18,115 bases of DNA from X23 sp050251575 (lineage in GTDB: Bacteria > Bacillota > Clostridia > SK-Y3): contig JBFWMP010000042.1 of assembly GCA_050251575.1 (NCBI GenBank), positions 1 to 18,115 of the forward strand. The letters are read 5' to 3'. A program made the position numbers and the translations under genes. Under the pieces are notes generated by a model, which had not been told where the DNA came from, ran no database searches, and saw only the letters and a list, made by a program, of their open reading frames with translations. Below, piece after piece: positions 7,142 through 17,600 of the stretch (the first letter of the stretch is position 1; every line of letters starts with the position of its first letter).

Positions 7142-7528
7142 ATGACAGAGCAAAACAATTTAAACACTGAAAACAATGTGAACAATGCAAACAATACCGT
7201 GGTGAACGAGGAGCTCCCAACTTTTGAAGCGGCAGACATCCAAAAGAATAAGACGATGGCAGGGTTATCCTATCTTATTTTTTTCTTACCGTTGATTGCT
7301 TGTCCTGAATCTAAATTCGCAAGATTCCATGCCAATCAATCATTACTGCTATTAATTTTAGCTTTTGCCGGCAATATAGTTTTGGGAATGATTCCGATTA
7401 TTGGATGGTTATTGATGCCGATATTTGCAATTTTAGTTATGGTATTTGGTATTATGGGACTTATTAATGGTCTTAACGGCAAGGTAAAAAGGCTTCCTAT
7501 CATCGGTAAATTTACACTATTAAAGTAA
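7142..7528 (+). CDS. Small multi-pass membrane protein, DUF4870/Tic20-like
   Basis: A 128-residue protein. Its first 30 or so residues are Asn- and Glu-rich and disordered. A compact membrane domain follows with about three hydrophobic segments: near 40-53 (AGLSYLIFFLPLIA), 65-82 (SLLLLILAFAGNIVLGM) and 86-110 (IGWLLMPIFAILVMVF). The signature ARFHANQSLLLLI between the first and second segments is typical of the DUF4870/Tic20-like group of small bacterial membrane proteins, whose function is not established. GAGGAGGT precedes the ATG, 23 bases after the zinc-ribbon gene, consistent with one operon. It may help assemble or anchor the other envelope proteins of the cluster, which is inference from position only. 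Confidence 0.75.
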   Translation: MTEQNNLNTENNVNNANNTVVNEELPTFEAADIQKNKTMAGLSYLIFFLPLIACPESKFARFHANQSLLLLILAFAGNIVLGMIPIIGWLLMPIFAILVMVFGIMGLINGLNGKVKRLPIIGKFTLLK

Positions 7529-7556
7529 TTTAATATGAAAAGAAAGGTGATATCGT

Positions 7557-8066
7557 ATGTTTAAAAAAGTAATAGCAGTATTTCTTGTTGGTATAATGGC
7601 ATTATCCTTAGGCGGATGCGGAATAAAGCAGAAGCTTGAGGAAAAGATTGCACAAAAGGTAACAGAGGGAGTTATTAATAAGGCAATAGGCGGTGAAGGG
7701 AAGGTATCTTTAGACGGAGATAAGGTAACAATTAAGGGAAAAGATGGAGCAGAGGTGACCTACGGAGATACGAAGTGGCCTAAAGGAAAAGCAGCAGACC
7801 AGATTCCGGAGTTCAAAAAAGGCAATATCGTTTCAGCTATAAATTCTGATAAGATGTGTATGGTTATTATTGAGGATGTTGAAGAAAAAGATTATGAAGC
7901 ATATGTGGAAGCAGTAAAGAATAAAGGATATACGGAGGAATCAGGAGAAATATCTTCTGAAGATCTTAAGAGTTATTATGGCAAAGCAGATGAAAAAAAA
8001 GAAGTATCTGTTTCTTATGAAGTGGAAGGAAAAAATTTAAGTATAATGGTTGGAATATCTGAATAA
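7557..8066 (+). CDS. Small lipoprotein of unknown function
   Basis: A 169-residue protein with a classic lipoprotein signal: basic MFKK, a hydrophobic core, and the lipobox LGGC with Cys21. The mature part opens with a charged helix (KQKLEEKIAQKVTEGVINKA) and a short beta-rich stretch (KVSLDGDKVTIKGKDGAEVTYG). A globular region follows (about 75-165) containing WPKG and a YEAYVEAVKNKGY helix, a pattern I associate with secreted or lipoprotein domains found in many Clostridia. There are no catalytic motifs. It would be tethered to the outer membrane face, near the VWA protein encoded downstream. The ribosome binding site is AAAGGTG. An inverted-repeat element starts 20 bases after the stop and may end or dampen transcription. 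Confidence 0.8.
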   Translation: MFKKVIAVFLVGIMALSLGGCGIKQKLEEKIAQKVTEGVINKAIGGEGKVSLDGDKVTIKGKDGAEVTYGDTKWPKGKAADQIPEFKKGNIVSAINSDKMCMVIIEDVEEKDYEAYVEAVKNKGYTEESGEISSEDLKSYYGKADEKKEVSVSYEVEGKNLSIMVGISE

Positions 8067-8086
8067 TCTTTTGCTGAGTTTGTAGA

Positions 8087-8270
8087 GCACAGAGGATATG
8101 CGAAACCACTGATAAAGTCAAATAATATTAAAAAATCCAAGAATGTCATTCTGAGCAGAGCGAAGAATCTTAGTATCTAAGCAGCTTTTAAGATTCTTCA
8201 TTTCATTCAGAATGACAAAATACGGACTTTTTCAGTACTCTCGGATATGCTCTAAGCATAACCTCTGTGC
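8087..8270. mobile_element. MITE-like nested inverted-repeat element
   Basis: A 184-bp non-coding element whose two halves fold back along most of their length. The outer arms are GCACAGAGGATATGC (8087-8101) and GCATAACCTCTGTGC (8256-8270), 14 of 15 paired. The next block is ACTGATAAAGTC (8108-8119) against GACTTTTTCAGT (8225-8236), 11 of 12. The inner arms are TGTCATTCTGA (8144-8154) and TCAGAATGACA (8207-8217), perfect. The innermost are AAGAATCTTA (8163-8172) and TAAGATTCTT (8189-8198), perfect. The right half carries about 13 extra bases. The TGTCATTCTGAGC...GAAGAATCT core resembles dispersed repeats common in many bacterial genomes. I see no transposase and no clear target-site duplication. 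Confidence 0.7.
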
Positions 8271-8318
8271 CTAAATTATTATAGTTAATATTTTTAATAA
8301 TTATATGGGGGGACGAAT

Positions 8319-8630
8319 ATGGCATTTTTTAATGATTTAGGTAAAAAACTGGGTACGGCAGCAGAAGCTACCGCAAGCAAGGCTAAGGAAATCGCTGAAG
8401 TGACAAAATTAAATTCTCAAATATCGTCGGAAGAAAAGCAGATTGAAAAGATTTACACTGAGATAGGCAAATTAATCTTTGAACAGGATAAAGAGAATGA
8501 ACAATCTCCGGCTGCTGAATTATGTGCAAAGATATTAGCTGCTCAAAAAAACATTGAGCAATTAAAACAAAAAATTGAAGAGGCTAAAGGGATGAAGGAA
8601 GCAGAAGAGGAACCGGAACAAGAAAAGTAA
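8319..8630 (+). CDS. Small coiled-coil protein, unknown function
   Basis: A 103-residue, highly charged helical protein beginning MAFFNDLGKKLGTAAEA. A short amphipathic N-terminal helix (about 1-30, Ala/Lys-rich) is followed by two coiled-coil helices (about 33-58 and 66-95) with heptads such as EEKQIEKIYTEIGKLIFE and NIEQLKQKIEEAKG, and an acidic tail. Related proteins that I recall from Clostridia carry a C-terminal zinc ribbon after this coiled coil. None is present here, although a separate zinc-ribbon gene heads the cluster. GGGGGGA precedes the ATG. It lies just after the MITE-like element and 26 bases before the VWA gene, so it is most likely co-transcribed with the latter. Function unknown. 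Confidence 0.75.
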   Translation: MAFFNDLGKKLGTAAEATASKAKEIAEVTKLNSQISSEEKQIEKIYTEIGKLIFEQDKENEQSPAAELCAKILAAQKNIEQLKQKIEEAKGMKEAEEEPEQEK

Positions 8631-8656
8631 TATATTAGTTGAAAGGGTGCTTATAA

Positions 8657-11600
8657 ATGAAAAAGATTATTGCACTCATATTGATAGTAGCAGTAATAGT
8701 GAGTGGGATTGTGATCTATTGGAACAAAGCGAAAAGCATTGACAGCAATTCTGCTGCTGCAGGACCTGGAACGAAAGAAAAAACAGAAACAGGACCTAAA
8801 ACAGGACCTGTAGGGAAGTGGGATATACCTATTCCGGAAATCAATCCTTTAGGGGCGCAGAAGCTATATATAAGTACGGGCTATGAAGCAGGAAATCATA
8901 CTTTGAAATACATAGATAATTTTGCTGAGTATGAGCGGAGTGTACAAGGAGAAGTATGGGAGCTGGAGGTCGAAGATAAATCCACTAAACCGCTTGCATT
9001 TTTAAACGATTATGCCAAGACTTTAGAAGCAGATTTGTTTTCTAATCAATACGGCAATCGTTTAACTTTTAGTTTAAAGAAGGATGAGGAGAGTCTATGG
9101 TGGGGAGATGCTATTTTATCCGACAGCGGGTATAAACTGACGGTAGTGAAACAATTGCAAATCCCTGCAGGTAAAGAGAAAATATTTAAGCCTGTGAAGA
9201 CAGAAGATGAAGAACAAGGTATTTCTTTTACAACAAGAAATGGTGGTAAAAAATTTCAATCTGCTACAATTAAGATACCGGAGGGGGTTCTTTCGTTAGA
9301 AGTAACAGACTATTTCTCCACCGGAGTAGTTGAAAAAAACATAACATATACGCGTGAGCTTTCTGCTGAGAAGACAACTATCTTTATCCTTGATGATTTG
9401 CCGCAAGGAGAAGGAAATTTAGTCTGGAATCTTGTATGGGAATCAGAAAGTATGCCTAAAGAAATATCATTTCTGCTGGAAGAGGTTCAAGATATTCCGG
9501 TAGTTAAGCAAGGAGATGAACTGGGAGGGCTTAAGGTATCCGGCGTTCCTTTTGGAAGTGTTGTCGTTGAGCCTGCTAAGGGTGTTGAGATTACTCATGC
9601 CGATGGATTTGATTTAGAAGCCGATATTACCTCGGAGGGAGACAGTCTTTTTTGGCTGCCTGCAGGTTATTGGAATTTAGTTATGACGGCAGAAGGAGCA
9701 GGGTTGGAAAACAGCAAAACAAGGCTTGTTCCTGTTAGTGCGGGAGAGATGACAGAAATTACGCTGCCAAACTCCTTAAAAAGTGCTTATTCAAATTTAA
9801 ACAATATTTTTGCTTCCGGTGAAGAGGTTGCCGGAGGCATTGAACTTCAGGAAATAAAGGATTTGAGCGATAAAGTTAGTATTTCAATGATAGTAAATGA
9901 TCCTAAAAAGCGAGATATATTTCCTAGTAAAGAGAATACTACTATTACAGAGGGTGGAAAAGAAGTTGACATCATAGATATTACTCGTCAAATTATCCCT
10001 CCGAGTATAGTCCTGGTACTAGATTCTTCCGGGTCTATGGCAAAAGATATGACTTATACTCTTAAGGCGGCTAAAGAATTCGTAGCCGGACTGCCTGACA
10101 AGAGCTTTATAAAAATTATAGATTTTGATTCTGGGATACGGATTTTAGATGGAGAAACAAAGGATACGGCGATAAAAGGTCTTTCTAATGTGGTTGCTGA
10201 AGGTTCGACCATGCTTTTTGATGCGACGGTTGAAGGAATCCGGATTTTAGAAGAGAAAGATCGTCCGGCTGTTGTTGTGTTTGCCGACGGCGCAGATTCC
10301 AGTATTGACGGTTTGGGAGAAGGAAGCAGTTCCAGTAAGGAGGATGTTCTCTGGGAAATAGGCGAAGCAGGTATTCCTCTTTTCACCATAGGTTTTGGAG
10401 AAAAACCGGATGAAGCTGCGCTTAAGGAATTTGCCGCCGTTTCCGGCGGGCAATATTATTCTGCAAAGAATGAAAAGGCACTCAATGAGGTTTTCGCGGC
10501 AATCAATAGTAAGTTCGGGAACTCTTTTACGATGACTTATCAGAGACCTAAGGAAGCAGATGCTGCAGATACTCCTGTTGTTTCCATAGTACTTGACGCT
10601 TCAGGATCAATGGATATCGACCCTGCTGAGGAAGAGGGCTGCGGCTATCGAATAGACAAAGTAAAAGCGTTGTTTCATGATTTCATAATAAAGCTGCCCG
10701 AGCAGTGTCTGATGCAAATGATCAGTTTTCAAACCGCTCCTATGGGAGGTAGGATTATCCGTCAAGAGCAGGTTACTACTTCAAATAAGGCGAATCTGCT
10801 ACAAGGGTTGGGAGAGATAGAAGCAGGGGGAGGAACACCAATTTTGGATTCTATTCAAATTGCTTATGAGAATTTGAAGGCGGTCCCCTCAAACAAAAAG
10901 GTAATTGTATATCTAACCGATGCTGCCCTTGAAGTAGATGAGGAAGAGCAGGAAATGTTTAATGAACTGCTAGGCAAGATAAAAAAAGATAATGTTACCG
11001 TGCTTTGGGCGGGAATGGGCGTGGAAGACAAGAAGGATGTATTTGTTAAAGCAGCCGAGCTTTCGGGCGGGCGTTATGTTGTCAGTGAGGATTCAAAAGT
11101 TTTGCAGTCTACGCTTGCAGAAATATTGGAATTAATAAATACGGAAAAGGATACGCAGAATATACCGCTTGCCATAAGTATTAATGATAAAACCGTTTCG
11201 GGTGATATTTTAAGTTATGCCGCAAGTACTACGGTGAATTTTACACCTCCTCCGAAATCCGGAAAAGTAATTGAGCCTGATTTTGTCCGGATTTCAGCAG
11301 GGACACCGCTTAAACGGTACGACAGTGATGTTGCAGCCATGATAACAGGTATGAGCTTGCCATCAAAGGATACTATTCTTGATAAAAGAGTTGTTTTTGG
11401 AAAGAAAAATAGCAATACGTGTATGGAATTGTCAATCAACGAAGCTTTCTATTTCAGCAAGTTTAAAGGTTTATTACCTCCGGAAGGCAAGCAGTTCCTT
11501 GCATTACAATTAGACATGAAGAATATTCACACTGATAAGATTCAGTATCAGATTCCAAGCATGAACAGTCATTTTTATGTAAATATCAACAATGAGGGTA

Positions 11601-14127
11601 TGTATCCTGTATCAGACGCAACATGGCTTACCCAGCAACCAATAACAGAACCTGGTAATCCTGAGATAAATCTCTTTCATGGGAAAGACTTATCAGGTAT
11701 GATGATGTTTATTGTGCCGGATGCATCTATTTTGCAGACCTCATTACACTTTTATGATACAGAGAACGGACATATTAATATCCCATTGGTAGGAAAGATG
11801 GATAAAGGGCTTTTGCAGCTTGAAAAGCTGCCCGCTGTGACACCTGCTAAGATTACGGACGCGTTTTCTATGACGGTAAAGGCTTCTAGTATGGTGCCTG
11901 AGCTGGATATTTATAAAGCACCCGAAAAAACTTCTTTTAGAGTGATTGAAGCTGATTTCTCCTGCAACGTACAGGCGCTTCTGGACATTAATCCTGCAGA
12001 AAGATTATGGCTGAAAGTAAATACTGCTGCAGGACCTTTGATGACAAAGATGAGTGAGGTTACTTCTTATATACCTTTTGGTTTTATGAAGCCGAGAATG
12101 CTTGCGCCTGCATCAGCCAATAAGGTGCGGTTTGCTTACTCTATTGCGAATGTGCTTTCGAGTACTGAAACTGAAATATTCGGAGATATACAAAACGGCA
12201 GCTTGCAGATTCCGGTAATAAAAGGCAGTTCCTATGGAAGTTCAAGCGACAAGCCTTTTACATCGGGGCAAGGTTTGCAGGTAAGAGTGAATCAGCTTAC
12301 TACCCTAGATAATGTCGAGAGGTACGGCAGCAATTGGGTAGTGGCAGATGTAACCTTTATAGATGAGAAGGATGGCTGGGGCACTTCAGTTTCAGAAGAT
12401 TTCTTTCAGTTGGTAAGAGCAGATTATGAAGAAAACATGGGAAGTACCGGCTTGGTTACGGCACAGGATGCCGGCCTTGGCAGCTTTGCATCTGCCGGCA
12501 ATACAGAAGGAATATTACAGCCGGAAAACTGCACATCTTCATTATTATATGGTATTAGTAGTGATTGGGCAGTTTTTGATAATGCGCAGCGCCGGGGTTT
12601 TGTACTTTTCAACTTACCGGATGAAGGATATAAGTGGCGGCTTAAATCACCGTATTTGGAGAATCTGAACGTAGAATTGACAAATGAACCTTTTGCAAGT
12701 TCCGACCTTCTCGTTGATAATTTCATAGTAGAGTCAAAGGATGAAGAAGCAGAAAAGTTAATTGAAGATGCGGTAAGACAGGCGATACTTCAATATAATT
12801 CAACCAAAGCAGCGGATGGCAAGGCAGGGTATACGCAAGCTGTAGGGTTACAGCAAGGAGATGGGAAAAATAATATTCCGGTGCCGACGATTGCTTTTTA
12901 TGGAACAAAAAAGATAAAAGAAATCAATAGCATAAAAGCTTTTGAGGATATGATGCAAGGATTAAGATGTATTCCTAAAGAGAGTGATTATTCAAGATAT
13001 CAAAATTCTCCCGAAGCAGTTCTGACTCAGGGTTGGGGTACACAGTGGGATTTAGGTAATTTGGCAATGGGATTGGTTGCGAAGTGTGGATTTGTTCCGA
13101 AGCAGAGATATGTGTCGCTTACTCAAGCAGGCAAAACCAAACTGATGGAGATTTGCAAGATTGAACAGTTTGGAGGACCGCTTTTGCCGGGAGTATCCTA
13201 TATTGATGATAAAGGAGAAAGCAAGATATTTGTTATCCCATTTATGAAAAATATAACTGAGCTTGAGGGATTAGTTTATCTGCCTTCCGGTCCGGAAGCT
13301 AATGATTCTCCTGTAGAAAATGCAACAATTCAGGTTTCGGTAAAGGTTGAAAGCAGTGAAGGCTCAGCGCAAGGCATGATGAGTGACGTTAGTGCTGCTT
13401 TGGGAGGAGCTGATGAAGCCGGAAAAGCTTATGAATATGTCGAACTTCTTTCAAAAGAGATTCCGCTGCCCACACTTAGTCTTGATGCTATCGAAGTAGG
13501 TTATATGGAAGCAGGAGCCGGGATCGGAAAAAGATATGCAGCAGCAATCAGCACGCCTAGCGGATTAGAGCCCGGGACAGGGATTGGTGACAGCGGGAAG
13601 AATAAAATCTTGGGCATAAAAATTAATATTACCTTGCCTGACGGTACCCATACACATGAGACGGCTCTCTTGGAGGGGGAAACATTAGATGGATTTTATC
13701 ATACTCTTGGCATTAATCTGCCGGATTTGACAAGTGAAGCGGCACAAAGTTTGGAAGATGCATTTAATAAGGAATATCAAGCAGCTAAAAATCCGAATTC
13801 ACTTTCAACACTTAAATGGTACGGCAGAAATATTTTAAATCGTTTTATTGCAGGACAGAGCACTTTTGACAATGAGATAGGTGAAGACTTAAAGTTGACA
13901 TTGGGGCGCACCGATAAGGTAAGATGTATAGTATTGACTTCACGTATGGACAATCAAAACAATAAAATGAGAACGGCTATTGATTTGCTGCAGGCTGTTA
14001 ACCAATGTCATAATGGAGATAAGAAGACACAAGCCGGCTATAATATCAGTGCGGGAATGTTCATATCTTCATTAGAGGGTAAAGCACTTACCGGAGAAGA
14101 CCGGACGGATTTTATAGAACTTTGGTC
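8657..14127 (+). CDS. Giant membrane-anchored protein with two VWA domains (3' end lost in assembly gap)
   Basis: At least 1823 residues. Residues 1-23 are a signal anchor (KKIIALILIVAVIVSGIVIYW), so most of the chain is extracytoplasmic. A Gly/Pro/Thr linker (about 35-52) leads to a beta-rich domain (about 65-175), then an all-beta region. VWA domain 1 (about 448-620) has MIDAS residues Asp456, Ser458 and Ser460 (DSSGSM), Thr518 and Asp544. VWA domain 2 (about 640-820) has Asp647, Ser649 and Ser651 (DASGSM), Thr727 and Asp755. Both metal sites look intact, so both should bind ligand through a divalent cation. Several beta-sandwich-like stretches follow. Near 1440-1530 is a helix-strand region (GWGTQWDLGNLAM, then CGFVPKQRYV) faintly like a transglutaminase core whose catalytic Cys position would be Gln. 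The reading frame runs undisturbed to the N run. The ribosome binding site is AAAGGGTG. Likely role: surface adhesion or scaffold, inferred from VWA domains. Confidence 0.88.
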
Positions 14128-14227
14128 NNNNNNNNNNNNNNNNNNNNNNNNNNNNNNNNNNNNNNNNNNNNNNNNNNNNNNNNNNNNNNNNNNNNNNNNN
14201 NNNNNNNNNNNNNNNNNNNNNNNNNNN
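14128..14227. other. Assembly gap (100 N)
   Basis: Exactly 100 unknown bases, the usual placeholder for a gap of unknown length. The true end of the VWA gene, and possibly further genes, lie in it. An open frame can be read across it, but this has no meaning: past the gap that frame would cover the promoter and T-box leader. Confidence 0.97.
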
Positions 14228-14292
14228 TATCAGTATACTTTACATGGGCCAGATATGGGAAAAAGTAATATGAAGATTTTTATCAAAAAGCC
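14228..14292 (+). other. Short post-gap stretch, possible 3' end of a hidden gene
   Basis: Between the gap and the ileS promoter, two frames close quickly: one at TAA 14266-14268 (ending FTWARYGKK) and one at TGA 14271-14273 (ending MGQIWEKVI). Either could be the C-terminus of the VWA protein or of another gene hidden in the gap. Nothing decides between them. Confidence 0.3.
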
Positions 14293-14321
14293 TTTACAAA
14301 TGTATTGCTTTATTCTAGAAT
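14293..14321 (+). promoter_or_regulatory. Promoter of the ileS T-box leader
   Basis: TTTACA (14293-14298), a 17-bp spacer and TAGAAT (14316-14321), each a 5/6 match to the sigma-A consensus. It lies directly upstream of the T-box leader, with transcription expected to begin near 14328. Confidence 0.7.
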
Positions 14322-14329
14322 GTATTTTA

Positions 14330-14605
14330 AGAAGAAATATATATCTTAAAATGCGAAGAAGGAGAAAGTATATATTTATTAAAGGATAAGCGAGTCGGGG
14401 ATGGTGGAAGCCCGAACCATGAAATAAGTATGGAAAATCACTCCGGAGCAGCAGACTGAACGATAGTAGGTTGAGCCGTAACTCTGACGTTAAAAGAGAA
14501 GCATATAATTAAAAACGTATGTATTGAGATGGATACTTATGTATCAAATCAGGTGGTACCGCGAAATAAGCCTTTCGTCCTGTAATGGATGAAAGGCTTT
14601 AATTT
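14330..14605 (+). promoter_or_regulatory. T-box riboswitch leader of ileS (Ile, specifier AUC)
   Basis: A tRNA-sensing leader that reads through its terminator when uncharged tRNA-Ile binds. Visible parts are the stem I motifs GCGAGTCGGGGATGGTG and GAAGCCCGAACC (about 14389-14418), and the specifier AUC at 14437-14439, followed by the usual A and CTCCGGAG. The stem III-type segment AGTAGGTTGAGCCG lies after 14460, and the diagnostic T-box sequence AGGTGGTACCGCG is at 14551-14563. The terminator follows. AUC is an isoleucine codon, matching the gene downstream. The 5' boundary is approximate. Confidence 0.93.
14568..14604 (+). terminator. T-box-controlled terminator
   Basis: AAGCCTTTCGTCC (14568-14580) pairs over 13 bp (one G-U) with GGATGAAAGGCTT (14587-14599) across a 6-nt loop, followed by TTTAATTTG. 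The T-box antiterminator pairing competes with it. Confidence 0.9.
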
Positions 14606-14636
14606 GTTTATATATATAAGAAATGGAGGTAATATT

Positions 14637-17600
14637 ATGTACGAAAAAGTCTCAACTCATCTTAATTTCGGCGATAGAGAATTAGAAGTTTTGAAGTATT
14701 GGAAAGAAAATAATGTCTTTGAAAAAAGCATTGAAGCGAAGGAGCAGGCACCTACCTTCACTTTCTACGATGGGCCGCCAACTGCGAACGGGAAGCCGCA
14801 TATCGGGCATATTTTGACTCGTGTTATGAAGGATATTATTCCAAGGTATAAAACCATGAAAGGGTACAAGGTGCTCCGTAAAGCAGGATGGGATACCCAT
14901 GGTCTTCCTGTTGAGCTGGAAGTTGAAAAGCATTTGGGTATTGATGGCAAACCACAAATTGAGAAATATGGGGTAGAGCCGTTTATTAAAGAATGTAAGA
15001 ATAGTGTTTGGAAGTATCAGAAAGAATGGGAAAGAATGAGCGACCGCGTGGGGTTTTGGGTAGATATGGAGAACCCTTATATCACCTATGATAACAATTA
15101 TATTGAATCAGAATGGTGGGCATTAAAGCAAATATGGGATAAGGATCTGCTCTACAAGGGACATAAGATTGTACCTTATTGTCCTCGTTGCGGGACTTCT
15201 TTATCAAGCCATGAGGTAGCACAAGGGTACAAGGATGTAAAAGAGGCATCTATTTTTGTTAAATTCCAAGTTAAAGATGAAAAACAGGTTTATCTGATGG
15301 CTTGGACGACGACACCATGGACGCTGCCATCTAATGTTGCGCTTACTGTTAATCCTAACGAGACTTATGTCAAAGCAAAATGTGCTGATGAAGTATATAT
15401 TCTTGCAGAAGCATTAGCGGCGACTGTATTAAATGAAAAGTTCGAAGTGTTGGAAAAAATGCAGGGTAAAGATCTGGTAGGGTTGGAATACGAGCCTTTA
15501 TTTGATTTTGCAAAGCCAGAGAAAAAAGCCTATTATGTTGTAGCGGATAACTTTGTAACCTTGACTGATGGTACAGGGATTGTACACACTGCTCCTGCAT
15601 TTGGTGAGGATGATGCAAAGGTTGGAAAAGCATATGATTTACCTTTTGTTCAGTTGGTTAACGAACAAGGTAAGTTTATTGATAGTGTGGAGCCATGGAA
15701 GGATGTTTTTGTAAAAGATGCAGATCCTATGATCATTCAGAACCTTGATGGGAGAAACCTTTTATATAAAACGCTTGACTATGAGCATTCCTATCCTTTC
15801 TGCTGGAGATGTGATACGCCTTTATTATATTATGCACGAGATACATGGTTTATTAAGATGACCGCCGTAAAAGAAAATCTTTTGAAGAACAATAATAAAA
15901 TTAATTGGCTGCCTGAAAATATTAAAGATGGACGTTTCGGTAATTTCCTGGAGAATGTTATTGACTGGGGATTAAGCCGTGAAAGATATTGGGGTACACC
16001 GCTGCCTATTTGGGAATGTGAATGTGGTCATCGCCATGCGATAGGCAGCATTGCAGAGCTCAGGGAAATGGGGCGGAATGTACCGGAGGATATCGAGCTT
16101 CATAAGCCGCATATTGATAAGGTATACTTGAATTGTCCAAAATGTAAAACGGGTACAATGAAAAGGGTGAGTGAGGTCATTGATTGTTGGTTTGATTCCG
16201 GCTCCATGCCTTTTGCCCAATGGCATTATCCTTTTGAGAATAAGGAAATTTTTGAAGATAATTTTCCTGCAGATTTTATAAGTGAAGCAATAGATCAGAC
16301 CAGAGGCTGGTTCTATACTTTACTTGCGATTTCTACGCTGATTTTTGATGAGCCATCCTATAAAAACGTTATTGTATTAGGGCATGTACAGGATAAAGAT
16401 GGACAAAAGATGAGCAAGCATAAAGGAAATGTTGTAGATCCATGGACAATCTTGGATAAGCAGGGGGCTGATGCTGTACGCTGGTATTTTTATACAAGCA
16501 GCGCGCCATGGCTGCCAAGTCGCTTTTATGAAGAAGCGGTAAGTGAAGGACAAAGAAAGTTTATGGGAACATTGTGGAATACCTATGCCTTCTTTATTCT
16601 TTATGCGAATATTGATAACTTTAATCCGATGGAACATAAGCTGGAACCTGCTAAACTATCGGTTATTGATAAATGGATACTTTCCAGAATGCATTCTTTA
16701 GTGGAAATGGTACAAAGAAATCTGGATAACTACCGCATTACTGAACCTGCAAGAGCAATTCAGGAGTTTGTGGATGAGTTAAGCAACTGGTATGTAAGAA
16801 GAAGCAGAGAACGATTCTGGCAAGAAGGAATGGAACAGGATAAGATCAATGCATATATGACATTATATGCCGTACTTGAAACACTATCAAAACTTACTGC
16901 ACCTTTTGTACCGTTTATAGCAGAAGAAATTTACAGAAATCTTGTGTTGAGTGTTAATAAGTCGGTTGCTGAAAGTGTGCACCTTTGTGATTATCCAAAA
17001 GCAGACCAAGCCTTTATTGACAAGAAGTTGGAAGAAAACATGGATGTTGTACTCAAGCTGGTAGTGCAAGGACGGGCTTGCAGAAATAAAGCAAATATCA
17101 AAAACCGTCAGCCTATCGGGCAAATGTATGTGAAATCAGAAGCAGAACTTCCGGAAATGTTCAAAGCACTTGTTGCGGATGAACTAAATGTGAAAGAAAT
17201 TATTTTCACAGGTAATGTAAATGATTTTACAACCTATAAGTTTAAGCCTCAAATGAGAACGCTTGGACCTAAGTATGGCAAATTGCTTTCTAAGATTGGA
17301 GAAGCGCTTAATCATGTTGATGGTAATGAAGTGATGGCGATACTTAAAAAAGGTGAAATAGTTACGCTGGATATAGAAGGCACTAAAGTAGAGCTTGCAG
17401 AGCAGGATGTGCTCAGTGAGTCAGCAGATAAAGCCGGAATGGTAGCGGAAAGCGATGGTGGTATCACTGTTGTTCTGGATACAAACTTAACGCCTGAATT
17501 GATTGAAGAGGGCTTTGTACGTGAGATTATCAGTAAGGTCCAAACCATGAGAAAAGAAGCAGATTTTGAGATCCAGGATAATATTCATGTATATTATAGC

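Noticed and set aside
8087..8270. CRISPR-like or tandem repeat array
   Set aside because: The repeats are inverted arms of one foldback, not evenly spaced direct repeats, and no cas-like gene is present.
10054..10453. Overlapping minus-strand ORFs opposite the first VWA domain
   Set aside because: They are shadows of a strongly supported VWA coding frame, with no start signals and no recognisable protein features.
14228..14389. Open frame continuing the VWA gene across the N run to a stop at 14389
   Set aside because: The frame is carried only through unknown bases, and its tail would overlap the ileS promoter and the start of the T-box leader. The Lys/Arg/Ile-rich translation looks non-coding.
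14589..14636. Longer ileS start adding 16 residues
   Set aside because: That ATG lies within the 3' arm of the T-box terminator and has no ribosome binding site. The ATG at 14637 has GGAGG.
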